From an uncultured Nitrososphaera sp. (GTDB taxonomy: Archaea > Thermoproteota > Nitrososphaeria > Nitrososphaerales > Nitrososphaeraceae), in the NCBI RefSeq assembly GCF_946478925.1, contig NZ_CAMLDP010000016.1, forward strand, positions 1 through 28,032: DNA of 28,032 bases. Direction: 5' to 3'. Both the position numbers and the translations under genes were made by a program. The notes under the pieces were generated by a model that had not been told where the DNA came from, did not search any database, and saw only the letters and a list, made by a program, of their open reading frames with translations. Of this stretch, positions 14,686 through 21,239 are shown in pieces; within the stretch, counting starts at the first letter, position 1, and the number at the start of each line of letters is the position of its first letter.

Positions 14686-15368
14686 GAGATGTGCGCAGCC
14701 TGCATTTCCTTTGTCGCTTCCTCGATATCCTTGTGCGAGTCGATGGAGCGCCAAAAGACGCTGTCGTAGGTGGTTGCCCGGAGCTTTCCTTCCTTTGCCA
14801 GCGCAGGCAGGGCGGTCATCTCTATGTTGCCATTTTCAGGCAGGTACGAAAACACTTCGTTCGTGAAATGGTAGACGCCTGCATTTATCCACCTGTCCTT
14901 TATCCGGGGCTTTTCCACAAAACCGAGCACCTTGTTCGACTTGTCCACCTCGACCACGCCGTATGGGCTGCGCAAGGGCACGAGTGCAAGCGCGTGCGCC
15001 GACCCGCCGTCGCGCAATTTTGAAGGATCGAGGTTTGAGAGTATGTCGCCGTTTAGCATGAAAAACTCGCTCTGGCCGGAAAGAAGACCCTCCGCGTTCT
15101 TGAGCGCGCCGCCGGTGCCTAGCGGCTCTTCCTCAACGGCGTAGCCGACCTTGACTCCGAGCCTGCTTCCGCTTCCAATGTGGTTTATTATCTGCTCCTT
15201 CAGGTATCCTACGCAGATTATGAACTCCTTTATGCCGTTTCCGGCCAGCCACTTTATCTGCCACTCGATTATCGGGAGGTTTGATACCTCTATCATGGGC
15301 TTTGGTATCTGGTCTGTCAATGGTTTCAGGCGCTTGCCAAAGCCACCCGCAAGTATTACTGCTTTCAT
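14682..15368 (-). CDS. Sugar-phosphate nucleotidyltransferase (NTP_transferase)
   Basis: A 228-aa protein with the nucleotidyltransferase signature LAGGFGKRLKPLTDQIPKPM at residues 6-25, then EWQIKWLAGNGIKEFIICVG, the metal-binding LNGDILSNLD and FVEKPRIKDRWINAGVYHF. These fit glucose-1-phosphate thymidylyl- or mannose-1-phosphate guanylyltransferases; the sugar and base cannot be fixed. It lacks a C-terminal left-handed beta-helix domain, so it is the short form. The start is ATG 15368; a TATA-like TTTTATACGA near 15389-15398 gives a leaderless spacing. Although a longer frame runs to 15479, that part overlaps the 41-aa Cys-rich gene. Confidence 0.9.
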   Translation of the reverse strand: MKAVILAGGFGKRLKPLTDQIPKPMIEVSNLPIIEWQIKWLAGNGIKEFIICVGYLKEQIINHIGSGSRLGVKVGYAVEEEPLGTGGALKNAEGLLSGQSEFFMLNGDILSNLDPSKLRDGGSAHALALVPLRSPYGVVEVDKSNKVLGFVEKPRIKDRWINAGVYHFTNEVFSYLPENGNIEMTALPALAKEGKLRATTYDSVFWRSIDSHKDIEEATKEMQAAHIS

Positions 15369-15400
15369 GTCCCAGAATTCCTGTATAATCGTATAAAATG

Positions 15401-15526
15401 TTATCCGGACTCTGTCAAAAGCCAGTGTATCTCTTGATAACATTCTGTGCACACTTCCTTGTCCTCGGTGTGCACGCAAGAGTAAGTCCTGTCGGCCTGA
15501 GAGCTGCAGCGCGCGCAGACTGGCAA
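15401..15526 (-). CDS. 41-aa Cys-rich (zinc-ribbon-like) peptide
   Basis: A short minus-strand frame, TTG CCA GTC TGC..., encoding MPVCARCSSQADRTYSCVHT and ending with CTECYQEIHWLLTESG. Cys4-x2-Cys7 and Cys26-x2-Cys29, with Cys17, His19 and His33, suggest a small treble-clef or zinc-ribbon fold. It starts 4 nt after the stop of the four-helix membrane protein and ends 32 nt before the nucleotidyltransferase start, on the same strand. No family is recognised. The paired CxxC motifs and the tight packing argue that it is real; the TTG start has no strong Shine-Dalgarno sequence. Confidence 0.6.
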   Translation of the reverse strand: MPVCARCSSQADRTYSCVHTEDKEVCTECYQEIHWLLTESG

Positions 15527-15530
15527 AAAA

Positions 15531-15956
15531 TTACCTTGAAGCCTGCGATGGCTTGCTTGCTACACGCCTGTCGCTTGCGGCCTTCCAGGCGCCGAGGCCT
15601 ACCAGGATTGCGCCCATGCCAATCGTGCTCCCGATTGTGCGCATCGCGCCCGATGCGTTTGCAGAGGCAAGAGCCCCCTGCGCGATTAAGGCAAGCATAC
15701 CGGCGATTATCAGGCCGCCATTTACAAACAAGAGCGCCATGACTGCCTTTGACGGCTCTTTTCTTGCAATGACAAAAGCGATTATCGACATTATCACCGC
15801 GCCTCCTCCAAATCCGCCGCCCCTCACTGACTCGTCAAGTGGGAGAAACCCCCTGTGGTCCGGGCTAGAGCCGGCGGCTGCAGCATCTGCGCCGTATATC
15901 ACCAAAAGCACCAGCGAGGCGACGAGCAGGCCGATTGCAATCTTGACCTTGGCCAT
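15531..15956 (-). CDS. Four-helix membrane protein, unknown
   Basis: A 141-aa protein from ATG 15956. A first hydrophobic segment at 5-24 (IAIGLLVASLVLLVIYGADA) could be a signal anchor. Three more follow at about 51-65, 71-93 and 105-125, with the Gly-rich SVRGGGFGGG before the second and a basic polar tail RRVASKPSQASR. No catalytic motif is seen and I do not recognise the family. It is first in a minus-strand run with the Cys-rich peptide and diverges from the gene at 16012 across a shared TATA-like element. Confidence 0.75.
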   Translation of the reverse strand: MAKVKIAIGLLVASLVLLVIYGADAAAAGSSPDHRGFLPLDESVRGGGFGGGAVIMSIIAFVIARKEPSKAVMALLFVNGGLIIAGMLALIAQGALASANASGAMRTIGSTIGMGAILVGLGAWKAASDRRVASKPSQASR

Positions 15957-15980
15957 TTTGTATTATTAAAGGGCAATCAG

Positions 15981-15990
15981 ATTTAATAAA
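15981..15990. promoter_or_regulatory. Shared bidirectional TATA-like element
   Basis: ATTTAATAAA lies midway in the 55-nt divergent gap: 24 nt from the membrane-protein ATG (15956) and 21 nt from the GTG at 16012. It reads as a TATA box on both strands (TTTATTAAAT on the minus strand). No other TATA-like sequence in the gap has a suitable distance to either start. Confidence 0.55.
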
Positions 15991-16011
15991 CGTACCCGGG
16001 TTTGCAATGGT

Positions 16012-16551
16012 GTGCCCAAGGACATCAAAGAGGTCCTCTATGCAGTAATTGACCGCATAGGCAGGGAAAAGATCCGCGCAGACGTCAGCTCCAACATTGA
16101 ATCGTCAAGGAAATATTGTTCCGAAATAATAGACAGGTGCACGCAGGACCTTGGCGACGAGGCAAACGACGAGACCCTCGGGACATTGTGTGAGGCGCTC
16201 TTGCATTTTATGCTCACTGCATCGCTTCTGCCGTCAGAAAGAAAAGTGACTGTGGACGGGACAGAGCTGGACGTGGTCGTGCCGTCTGTAAAGAGCCTTG
16301 CAAAAAGCCCCGACAAGGCGCTTGTCATACAGGTTTTGAAAACAAATGTAGATACGGTCAGGATAAAGCAGGCGCAGGCTGTCCAGAAAAATGTTGAAAA
16401 CTTGTGGATAATTTCTGCAAGAAAGGTTGACTACAAAGGCAGGAATTACCATCTTGGCAGTGCAAAATTCCAATATTCATCGGTAGTTTCAGACATACAC
16501 GCCTTTCTTGCGCGCAAGGGCGTCAGCAGCCTAAAAATGCTGCATGGCTAG
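16012..16551 (+). CDS. Protein of unknown function, possibly nuclease-fold
   Basis: A 179-aa soluble protein, MPKDIKEVLYAVIDRIGREK. The first about 75 residues are helical. The middle has VDGTELDVVVPSVKSL (acidic Glu85 and Asp87), followed by ALVIQVLKT (Gln107, Lys110) and later LWIISARKVDYKGRNYHLGS. The order acidic, strand, then Q..K resembles PD-(D/E)XK nucleases, but Q-x-x-K spacing is off, so I do not claim it. The start is GTG 16012, about 26 nt after the centre of a TATA-like ATTTAATAAA; an ATG at 16007 is out of frame. It converges with bioD, overlapping its end by 4 nt. Confidence 0.75.
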   Translation: MPKDIKEVLYAVIDRIGREKIRADVSSNIESSRKYCSEIIDRCTQDLGDEANDETLGTLCEALLHFMLTASLLPSERKVTVDGTELDVVVPSVKSLAKSPDKALVIQVLKTNVDTVRIKQAQAVQKNVENLWIISARKVDYKGRNYHLGSAKFQYSSVVSDIHAFLARKGVSSLKMLHG

Positions 16552-17243
16552 GCGAGGACTGTTTCTGTAACGCCTGCCTTTCCAAGAAGCCTGCCTACCT
16601 CTTTGTAGTCGGGATTTTTCATTTCCGGAAGCACCGCAAGCACGGGCACGCCTGCAAGCCTCTGTATCACATGCGGCGCGTTCTTTTCCACGGCACTCGG
16701 CCTTTTTGGCATCATGTTGAAAATTATCCCCCGGACATCAAGGCCGAATTCGCGGCAGGCACGCACCGTAAGAAGGGTGTGGTTCAGGGTGCCAAGGCGC
16801 GGGTGCGTCACTATCACCACGGGCACGCCTGCAAGCCGTATAAAATCCGCGATAAACTCGCGCTCTGTCAGGGGCACCATCAGGCCCCCGATGCCCTCGA
16901 CGACTACGAACTGGTGCTTTATCCCCAGTTTTTTCAGCGGGAACAGCGCCCCATGGACGTCCGGAGGGCTTTTCTTCAGGATCTGCGCGGCCATAAGTGG
17001 AGATGCAGGCACCCTGAAAAAGACAGGGTTCAGCTCATCGTCAGGCTCGACGGTTCCTGCGGCCTCTGCAAGGATGGCAGTATCCTCCGACTTGAATTTC
17101 TTTGAATGATATTTTGCGCCCGTCGCAAACGGCTTCATGGCAACAACGTCTATGCCCCTTTTCCTCAAGAGCCATGCGATGCCGGCCGCAACAACGGTCT
17201 TGCCGACACCAGTGTCGGTGCCCGTCACAAACACGCCGCGCAT
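16548..17243 (-). CDS. bioD: Dethiobiotin synthetase
   Basis: Closes the ureido ring of biotin from 7,8-diaminopelargonate, CO2 and ATP. The 231-aa protein starts MRGVFVTGTDTGVGKTVVAA, with the P-loop GTDTGVGKT at residues 8-16. The conserved VVVEGIGGLMVPL block (BioD EGAGG) and VVIVTHPRLGTLNHTLLTV follow. ATG 17243 is chosen because the family starts at this point; a further in-frame 7 codons lie upstream. It diverges from bioA with a 38-nt gap, so the two promoters overlap. It meets the gene at 16012 tail to tail. Confidence 0.96.
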   Translation of the reverse strand: MRGVFVTGTDTGVGKTVVAAGIAWLLRKRGIDVVAMKPFATGAKYHSKKFKSEDTAILAEAAGTVEPDDELNPVFFRVPASPLMAAQILKKSPPDVHGALFPLKKLGIKHQFVVVEGIGGLMVPLTEREFIADFIRLAGVPVVIVTHPRLGTLNHTLLTVRACREFGLDVRGIIFNMMPKRPSAVEKNAPHVIQRLAGVPVLAVLPEMKNPDYKEVGRLLGKAGVTETVLA

Positions 17244-17281
17244 GGAAATAATTAGATAGAGCAAGGGGTTGCATTTAACCT

Positions 17282-18625
17282 ATGAGCGATCCTGGCCTAC
17301 AAGACGCCGACAGGAATTTTGTCTGGCACCCCTACACCCAGATGAAGGACTGGGAAAAGCAGGACAACAGAGTCATCGTGCGGGGCGAGGGCTTTTACAT
17401 GGTCGACGACGAGGGCAGGCGATACCTCGACGGGACCGCGAGCATGTGGTGCAACGTGTGGGGCCACGGGCAGAACGAGGTGGTCGAGGCAATGCGCGAG
17501 CAGCTTGGGCACCTGCAGCATTCCACGCTGTTTGGCCTTGCAAACGAGCCATCCGCGCGCCTTGCAGAGCGATTGATAAAACTGACAAAAGGCATGGACC
17601 GCGTATTTTACACGGACAACGGCTCGACTGCGATTGAAGCCGCGTTAAAGATGGCGCTTCAGTACTGGCAGAATCGCGGAAAGCCGGAAAAGAAGGTGTT
17701 CGTGTCGCTTGAGGGAGGATACCACGGCGACACGGTCGGCGCCATGTCGGTTGGGTACATCGAGCAGTTCTTTGGCGCATACAAGCCGCTCTTGGCCAAG
17801 GTGAGCAGGGCGCCAAGCCCCCTTCTCTATGGAAGCAAATTCAAAAGCGAGCAAGACTTGGTCGAGCATTGCTTGGAGCAGACGGAAAAGACGATGAAAA
17901 AGCTGGACGGAAAATGTGCCGGCCTAGTCATGGAAAGTGGCGCCCAGATAGCAGGAGGCGTGGTCGTATACCCGAAAAACTATCAGCAGAAAATTTCAGA
18001 ATTGTGCAAGAAATACGACATCCTTTTGATCCTTGACGAAATCGCGACCGGCTTTGGTAGGCTTGGCAACATGGTCGAGTACCTGGCGCAAAAGTCAAAA
18101 CCTGACATTGTCTGCATGGGAAAGGCGCTCACCGCAGGCTACTTTCCACTTGCAGTCACGCTGGCGCAGGAAAAGATCTATGACGCGTTTCTCGGCAATT
18201 ACGAGAAAAACAAGCATTTCTACCATGGCCACACGTTTACCGGCCATCCTGTGGGCTGCTCCGCTGCACTTGCAAACCTTGAACTTTACGAAAAACGCAA
18301 TTTGATGCAACAAATCAGAGAAAATGCACAGTACATCAAGCAGAGGCTGCGCGAATTCGAAGAAATTGGCATCGTTGCGGACGTACGGCACAAGGGAATG
18401 CTGGCAGGGATAGAGCTTGCACGAAACGGCAAGCCCATCAGCCACCTCAAGAACAAGGAGCGCATTAACTACTTTATAGAAAGAGAGTCGCTTGCGATGG
18501 GCGTGCACCTGCGCGCACTTGGCAACATCATGGTTGTCATCCCACCTCTTGCGATTGGCAGAAACGACCTGGAAAAGATGATGGACGCCCACTTAGAACT
18601 GGCAAAAAAGGTTGAAAAACTGTAG
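17282..18625 (+). CDS. bioA: Adenosylmethionine-8-amino-7-oxononanoate aminotransferase
   Basis: Transfers an amino group from SAM to KAPA to make DAPA, the step between BioF and BioD. The 447-aa class-III PLP aminotransferase starts NFVWHPYTQMKDW, the BioA N-terminal block that binds substrate. It has the family glycine-rich turn FYTDNGSTAIEAALKMA, LILDEIATGFGR with Asp252 for the PLP ring, and MGKALTAGYFPLAVTL with the Schiff-base Lys281. The ATG at 17282 lies 38 nt from divergent bioD; an AT-rich AAATAATTAGAT at 17246-17257 may be the promoter. It ends 3 nt from the convergent recombinase gene. Confidence 0.96.
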   Translation: MSDPGLQDADRNFVWHPYTQMKDWEKQDNRVIVRGEGFYMVDDEGRRYLDGTASMWCNVWGHGQNEVVEAMREQLGHLQHSTLFGLANEPSARLAERLIKLTKGMDRVFYTDNGSTAIEAALKMALQYWQNRGKPEKKVFVSLEGGYHGDTVGAMSVGYIEQFFGAYKPLLAKVSRAPSPLLYGSKFKSEQDLVEHCLEQTEKTMKKLDGKCAGLVMESGAQIAGGVVVYPKNYQQKISELCKKYDILLILDEIATGFGRLGNMVEYLAQKSKPDIVCMGKALTAGYFPLAVTLAQEKIYDAFLGNYEKNKHFYHGHTFTGHPVGCSAALANLELYEKRNLMQQIRENAQYIKQRLREFEEIGIVADVRHKGMLAGIELARNGKPISHLKNKERINYFIERESLAMGVHLRALGNIMVVIPPLAIGRNDLEKMMDAHLELAKKVEKL

Positions 18626-18628
18626 CAG

Positions 18629-19228
18629 CTATTTTTGCCCTATTTGGCGCAGTTCCTTGTAGAGGGTCGCCTTGGAAACTCCCAGTTCCCTAGCAATCCT
18701 TGCCTTTGAGCGGTTCTCCGCAAGCATCAGGATTAGCCGGTCCTTGTCGAGCACCTTTTGGGGCCTGCCTATCCCGCGGCCGGCAGCCCTTGCGCGCTCC
18801 ATGCCATCCTTTGTGCGCTGGACGAGCATCTCGCGCTCGCGCTCTGCCACCCAGGTGAGTATACCTATCATCAGTTTCCTGACGCTTGGCTCCGTCGTCT
18901 GCAGAAACGACTCGCGGGGCGAGCACGACAGCAGTGGTGCGTATTGCTCAATCACCTTGATGGCGTCAAGGGTATCCCAGAAGGTCCTTCCGACCCGCGA
19001 TAATTCATAGACTAGCACCGCGTCAACCTGCGCGGTCTTGACCATTTCCACAAGATCGCAGAATCCTCGTCTTTGGGCCGCCGGAACCCTGCCGGAAACG
19101 GCCGAATCTTCGAAAAAGTCAAGGATCTGAAAGTTGTTGTCACGGGCCCACTTTTCAAGCGCCAGCTTTTGGTTCTGGACGGTCTGCTCTTCGGTGCTGA
19201 CCCGCAGGTAGGCAAACGCGTATTTCAT
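18629..19228 (-). CDS. Serine recombinase (resolvase/invertase family)
   Basis: A 199-aa small serine recombinase. The catalytic domain starts MKYAFAYLRVSTEEQTVQNQ with nucleophile Ser11 and Arg9, then VLVYELSRVGRTFWDTLDAI with the family R-x-x-R-type arginines, and a long E helix (WVAEREREMLVQRTKDGMER). The C-terminus, from about residue 153 (GIGRPQKVLDKDRLIL...), is an HTH_7-like domain, SKARIARELGVSKATLYKEL. It should cut and rejoin DNA at paired sites, as resolvases or invertases do. No tnpB partner or clear crossover site is seen nearby. It sits between bioA and the cupin/bioB genes on the opposite strand, suggesting insertion into the biotin locus. Confidence 0.92.
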   Translation of the reverse strand: MKYAFAYLRVSTEEQTVQNQKLALEKWARDNNFQILDFFEDSAVSGRVPAAQRRGFCDLVEMVKTAQVDAVLVYELSRVGRTFWDTLDAIKVIEQYAPLLSCSPRESFLQTTEPSVRKLMIGILTWVAEREREMLVQRTKDGMERARAAGRGIGRPQKVLDKDRLILMLAENRSKARIARELGVSKATLYKELRQIGQK

Positions 19229-19615
19229 GGCTGTCTTTTGCCGGCGTGGCTTAACAGCAGGCTAGTCAACAAAGTGCAATCAAGCGTTCAAAAATGGTAA
19301 TGGTAGTTTCTAAACCACCTGTACGCAAGTGCCTGCAAAACAAGGGTAAAAAAACGGGGCTAATTTTCACACGGTCTAGAAAACGACCCCTTTTTGAACG
19401 GCTTAGGGCCTACCGCCGCGATGACGATTTTCGGTTTTTCTTCCAAAAGGCTATTTCTACAAACAAATTGTTAACTTCAAAAAATGCAAGGTGCATAACT
19501 GCCGGAAAAATAGCGCCAAACCCCCACCTAGAAAGGCCAGAAAAGCCGAATTGTTGCCAGATGTACACGAACGGGTTGCACCTAGAAATATGGCCGCCGC
19601 ACTGCAACAGGGCAT
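19229..19615. other. 387-nt intergenic stretch between recombinase and cupin genes
   Basis: No convincing gene. It holds a direct repeat CACCTAGAAA (19525-19534 and 19579-19588), and TTTCTAAACC (19310-19319) with GGTCTAGAAA (19373-19382), an imperfect inverted pair matching 9 of 10 positions. A TTGTTAAC lies near 19468-19475. GAAATATG at 19585-19592 may be the cupin TATA box. These repeats could be recombinase or regulator sites, but none is established. Confidence 0.4.
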
Positions 19616-20083
19616 ATGGGAAGCGATGCTGGCGGATATGCTTTGAAGGATGGCAAAGGAACGCAAATCAACTTTCGCGGCACCAAGATAACGGTAAAAG
19701 TGTCCGGCGAAAGGTCTGAAGGCGCCTACACCCTGCTTGAAATGACCCATCCGCCAAATGTCGGACCCGCGCTCCATATCCACCCAAAAGCGCCGGAAGC
19801 GTACTATGTGCTAAAAGGCAAATACTCTATCAGGTATGGCGAAAAGACGGTCATTGCCAAGGCGGGAGATTTCGTCTTTATACCAAAGGGGACGCCGCAT
19901 AACTACCAGTCAGGCCCCGAAGGCGGCAAGGTCCTTGTCATATCCCCGGCAGGTCTGGAAGGGTATTTTGCAGGCGTGGCCGACGCGCTCAAAGAACGTC
20001 CAATAACGTGGGAGATGGAACAAGAGATCGCCAGAAAATACGGCCAGGAGTTTCTGGATGGGCTAAAGCATTGGGGACAATAA
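19616..20083 (+). CDS. Cupin-domain protein
   Basis: A 155-aa single-domain cupin. The first motif is in ALHIHPKAPEAYYVLKGKYS (G.H.H....E..YVL.G) and the second in GDFVFIPKGTPHNY (P.G.PH). The His and Glu residues form a metal site. The C-terminal part, about 120-155, is helical (DALKERPITWEMEQEIARKY). Related proteins bind sugars, aromatic acids or act as dioxygenases or sensors; no substrate can be assigned. The start is ATG 19616, with a TATA-like GAAATATG about 25 nt upstream. It is 178 nt before bioB on the same strand and is separated from it by structured and operator DNA. Confidence 0.85.
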   Translation: MGSDAGGYALKDGKGTQINFRGTKITVKVSGERSEGAYTLLEMTHPPNVGPALHIHPKAPEAYYVLKGKYSIRYGEKTVIAKAGDFVFIPKGTPHNYQSGPEGGKVLVISPAGLEGYFAGVADALKERPITWEMEQEIARKYGQEFLDGLKHWGQ

Positions 20084-20089
20084 ATCATC

Positions 20090-20153
20090 AAAACTGGCCT
20101 GTAAACCCCTGCTGCAGGCGCCCAAAACCTGCCAGTTAGGGACAGGTAGTTTT
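20090..20153 (+). other. Potential RNA structure between cupin gene and bioB
   Basis: An outer stem AAAACT/AGTTTT (20090-20095 with 20148-20153) continues as CCTGT/ACAGG (20098-20102 with 20142-20146). Inside, GCAGG/CCTGC (20114-20118 with 20128-20132) closes a 9-nt loop, and CCC/GGG can stack beneath it. It lies 6 nt after the cupin stop and upstream of the bioB TATA box, so it would be in the cupin 3' end rather than a bioB leader. Confidence 0.4.
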
Positions 20154-20169
20154 GAGCATGACTTTAGAT

Positions 20170-20199
20170 AATATTTCTAAACTCGAATTTAGAAATATT
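20170..20199. repeat. 30-bp AT-rich palindrome upstream of bioB
   Basis: Arms AATATTTCTAAA (20170-20181) and TTTAGAAATATT (20188-20199) are perfect inverted repeats of 12 bp around CTCGAA. The inner 22 bp occur again, inverted, after bioF at 22390-22411. Location 30 nt before the bioB TATA box suits an upstream regulator site. Confidence 0.75.
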
Positions 20200-20215
20200 G
20201 TCATTTTTGGCCTAC

Positions 20216-20248
20216 TTGTAAACCAAACTTTTAATTACGAGTTTACAA
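20216..20248 (+). promoter_or_regulatory. BirA-like biotin operator overlapping the bioB TATA box
   Basis: TTGTAAACC (20216-20224), 15 nt, then AGTTTACAA (20240-20248). This matches the biotin-operator form TTGTAAACC-N14/15-GGTTTACAA known for BirA at all but one half-site base. The spacer holds the TATA-like CTTTTAATTA (20229-20238), 23 nt upstream of the bioB ATG, so binding should block TBP. A biotin-responsive repressor is the inferred regulator; no birA is in this window. Confidence 0.7.
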
Positions 20249-20261
20249 CATCGATTCAAAA

Positions 20262-21239
20262 ATGTCAGACGCGGGTTTTATCAAGGCTTGCATGGATAAA
20301 GTGCTAGCAGGCGGCAAGATAACAATTGACGAAGCCGAAAGGCTGCTTGCTACCGACGACGTCGTGGCCCTTGCAGACTGCGCCAATACCATAACGCGCA
20401 AGTTCAATGGCGATGTCGTTGATGTTGAAGCCTTGATTAATGCAAAGTCGGGCAAGTGCCCGGAGGATTGCAGTTTTTGCGCCCAGTCTACGTTTTACGA
20501 AACTGGCATCAACAAGTATCCCCTCTTGCCAAAAGAAACTATAATCGAGCAGGCCGAGATGGCCAAGGCAGGAGGCGCCACCAATTTCTGCCTCGTCTGC
20601 GCGTACAGGTCGCCTCCGGAAAAGGACTTTGAGCAGATTTGCGAAACGATAACCGCGATAAAAGAGCAGGTTGGGACGGAAGTGAACGTCTCGCTTGGCT
20701 TTATGACCCTTGAGAGGGCAAGGCGCCTGAAAGAGTTAGGAGTAAAGCGTTATAACCACAACCTCGAAGCTTCGGAAAGTTATTTTTCCAAGATATGCAC
20801 TACCCACGACTTTGCAGACCGCGTAAACACTGCAAAGATAGTAAAGCAAGCCGGCTTGGAATTGTGCTGCGGGGGAATAATAGGCATGGGCGAGACTCCG
20901 AGGCAGAGGCTGGAACTTGCGTTTTCAATCGCTTCGCTGGAACCGGACGAGGTGCCGATGAACATACTCATCGGCAGAGAAGGGACACCGTTTGCTGGCT
21001 ACAAAGACCTCATCGAGCCGACTGACGCCATCAAGGCGATAGCGGTATGGCGCTTTATTATGCCAAAGACGATACTGAAAATAGCAGGCGGAAGAGAGGT
21101 CCACCTCAAGGACAAGGACAGGCTTGCGCTAAAGGCAGGAGCAAATGGCATCATTACCGGTGGCTACCTGACTACAGGTGGCAACGCGCCCAACAAGGAC
21201 ATCACGATGATCAAAGAGATTGGCCTCAAAGCAAAGTAA
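20262..21239 (+). CDS. bioB: Biotin synthase
   Basis: Radical SAM enzyme that inserts sulfur into dethiobiotin, the last step of biotin synthesis. The 325-aa protein has the cluster motif Cys66-x3-Cys70-x2-Cys73 in CPEDCSFCAQS. Further family blocks are FCLVCAYRSPPEKDFEQICE, RYNHNLEASESYF, CCGGIIGMGETPRQRLELAF, and a C-terminal ANGIITGGYLTTGGNAPNKD. Length and motifs are normal. ATG 20262 follows a BirA-like operator and TATA box at leaderless distance. The 3' end overlaps bioF by 20 nt. Confidence 0.97.
   Translation: MSDAGFIKACMDKVLAGGKITIDEAERLLATDDVVALADCANTITRKFNGDVVDVEALINAKSGKCPEDCSFCAQSTFYETGINKYPLLPKETIIEQAEMAKAGGATNFCLVCAYRSPPEKDFEQICETITAIKEQVGTEVNVSLGFMTLERARRLKELGVKRYNHNLEASESYFSKICTTHDFADRVNTAKIVKQAGLELCCGGIIGMGETPRQRLELAFSIASLEPDEVPMNILIGREGTPFAGYKDLIEPTDAIKAIAVWRFIMPKTILKIAGGREVHLKDKDRLALKAGANGIITGGYLTTGGNAPNKDITMIKEIGLKAK

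Noticed and set aside
15369..15479. N-terminal extension of the nucleotidyltransferase
   Set aside because: It overlaps the Cys-rich peptide and promoter; the family begins at MKAVILAGG (15368).
16262..16344. PD-(D/E)XK nuclease motif in the gene at 16012
   Set aside because: An acidic pair and later Gln..Lys are present, but the last motif is Q-x-x-K rather than (E/Q)-x-K, so the fold is not claimed.
17244..17281. BirA operator in the bioD-bioA gap
   Set aside because: GGTT-GCATTT-AACC is a weak short repeat and has none of the TTGTAAACC half-site spacing seen at bioB.
19310..19382. Recombinase crossover site or element ends
   Set aside because: TTTCTAAACC and GGTCTAGAAA form only a 9/10 inverted pair, without a second matching site; kept only as a note on the gap.
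19294..19719. 141-aa frame before and into the cupin gene
   Set aside because: It overlaps the cupin start in another frame, is Arg/Lys/Cys-rich without motifs, and has no promoter better than that of the cupin.
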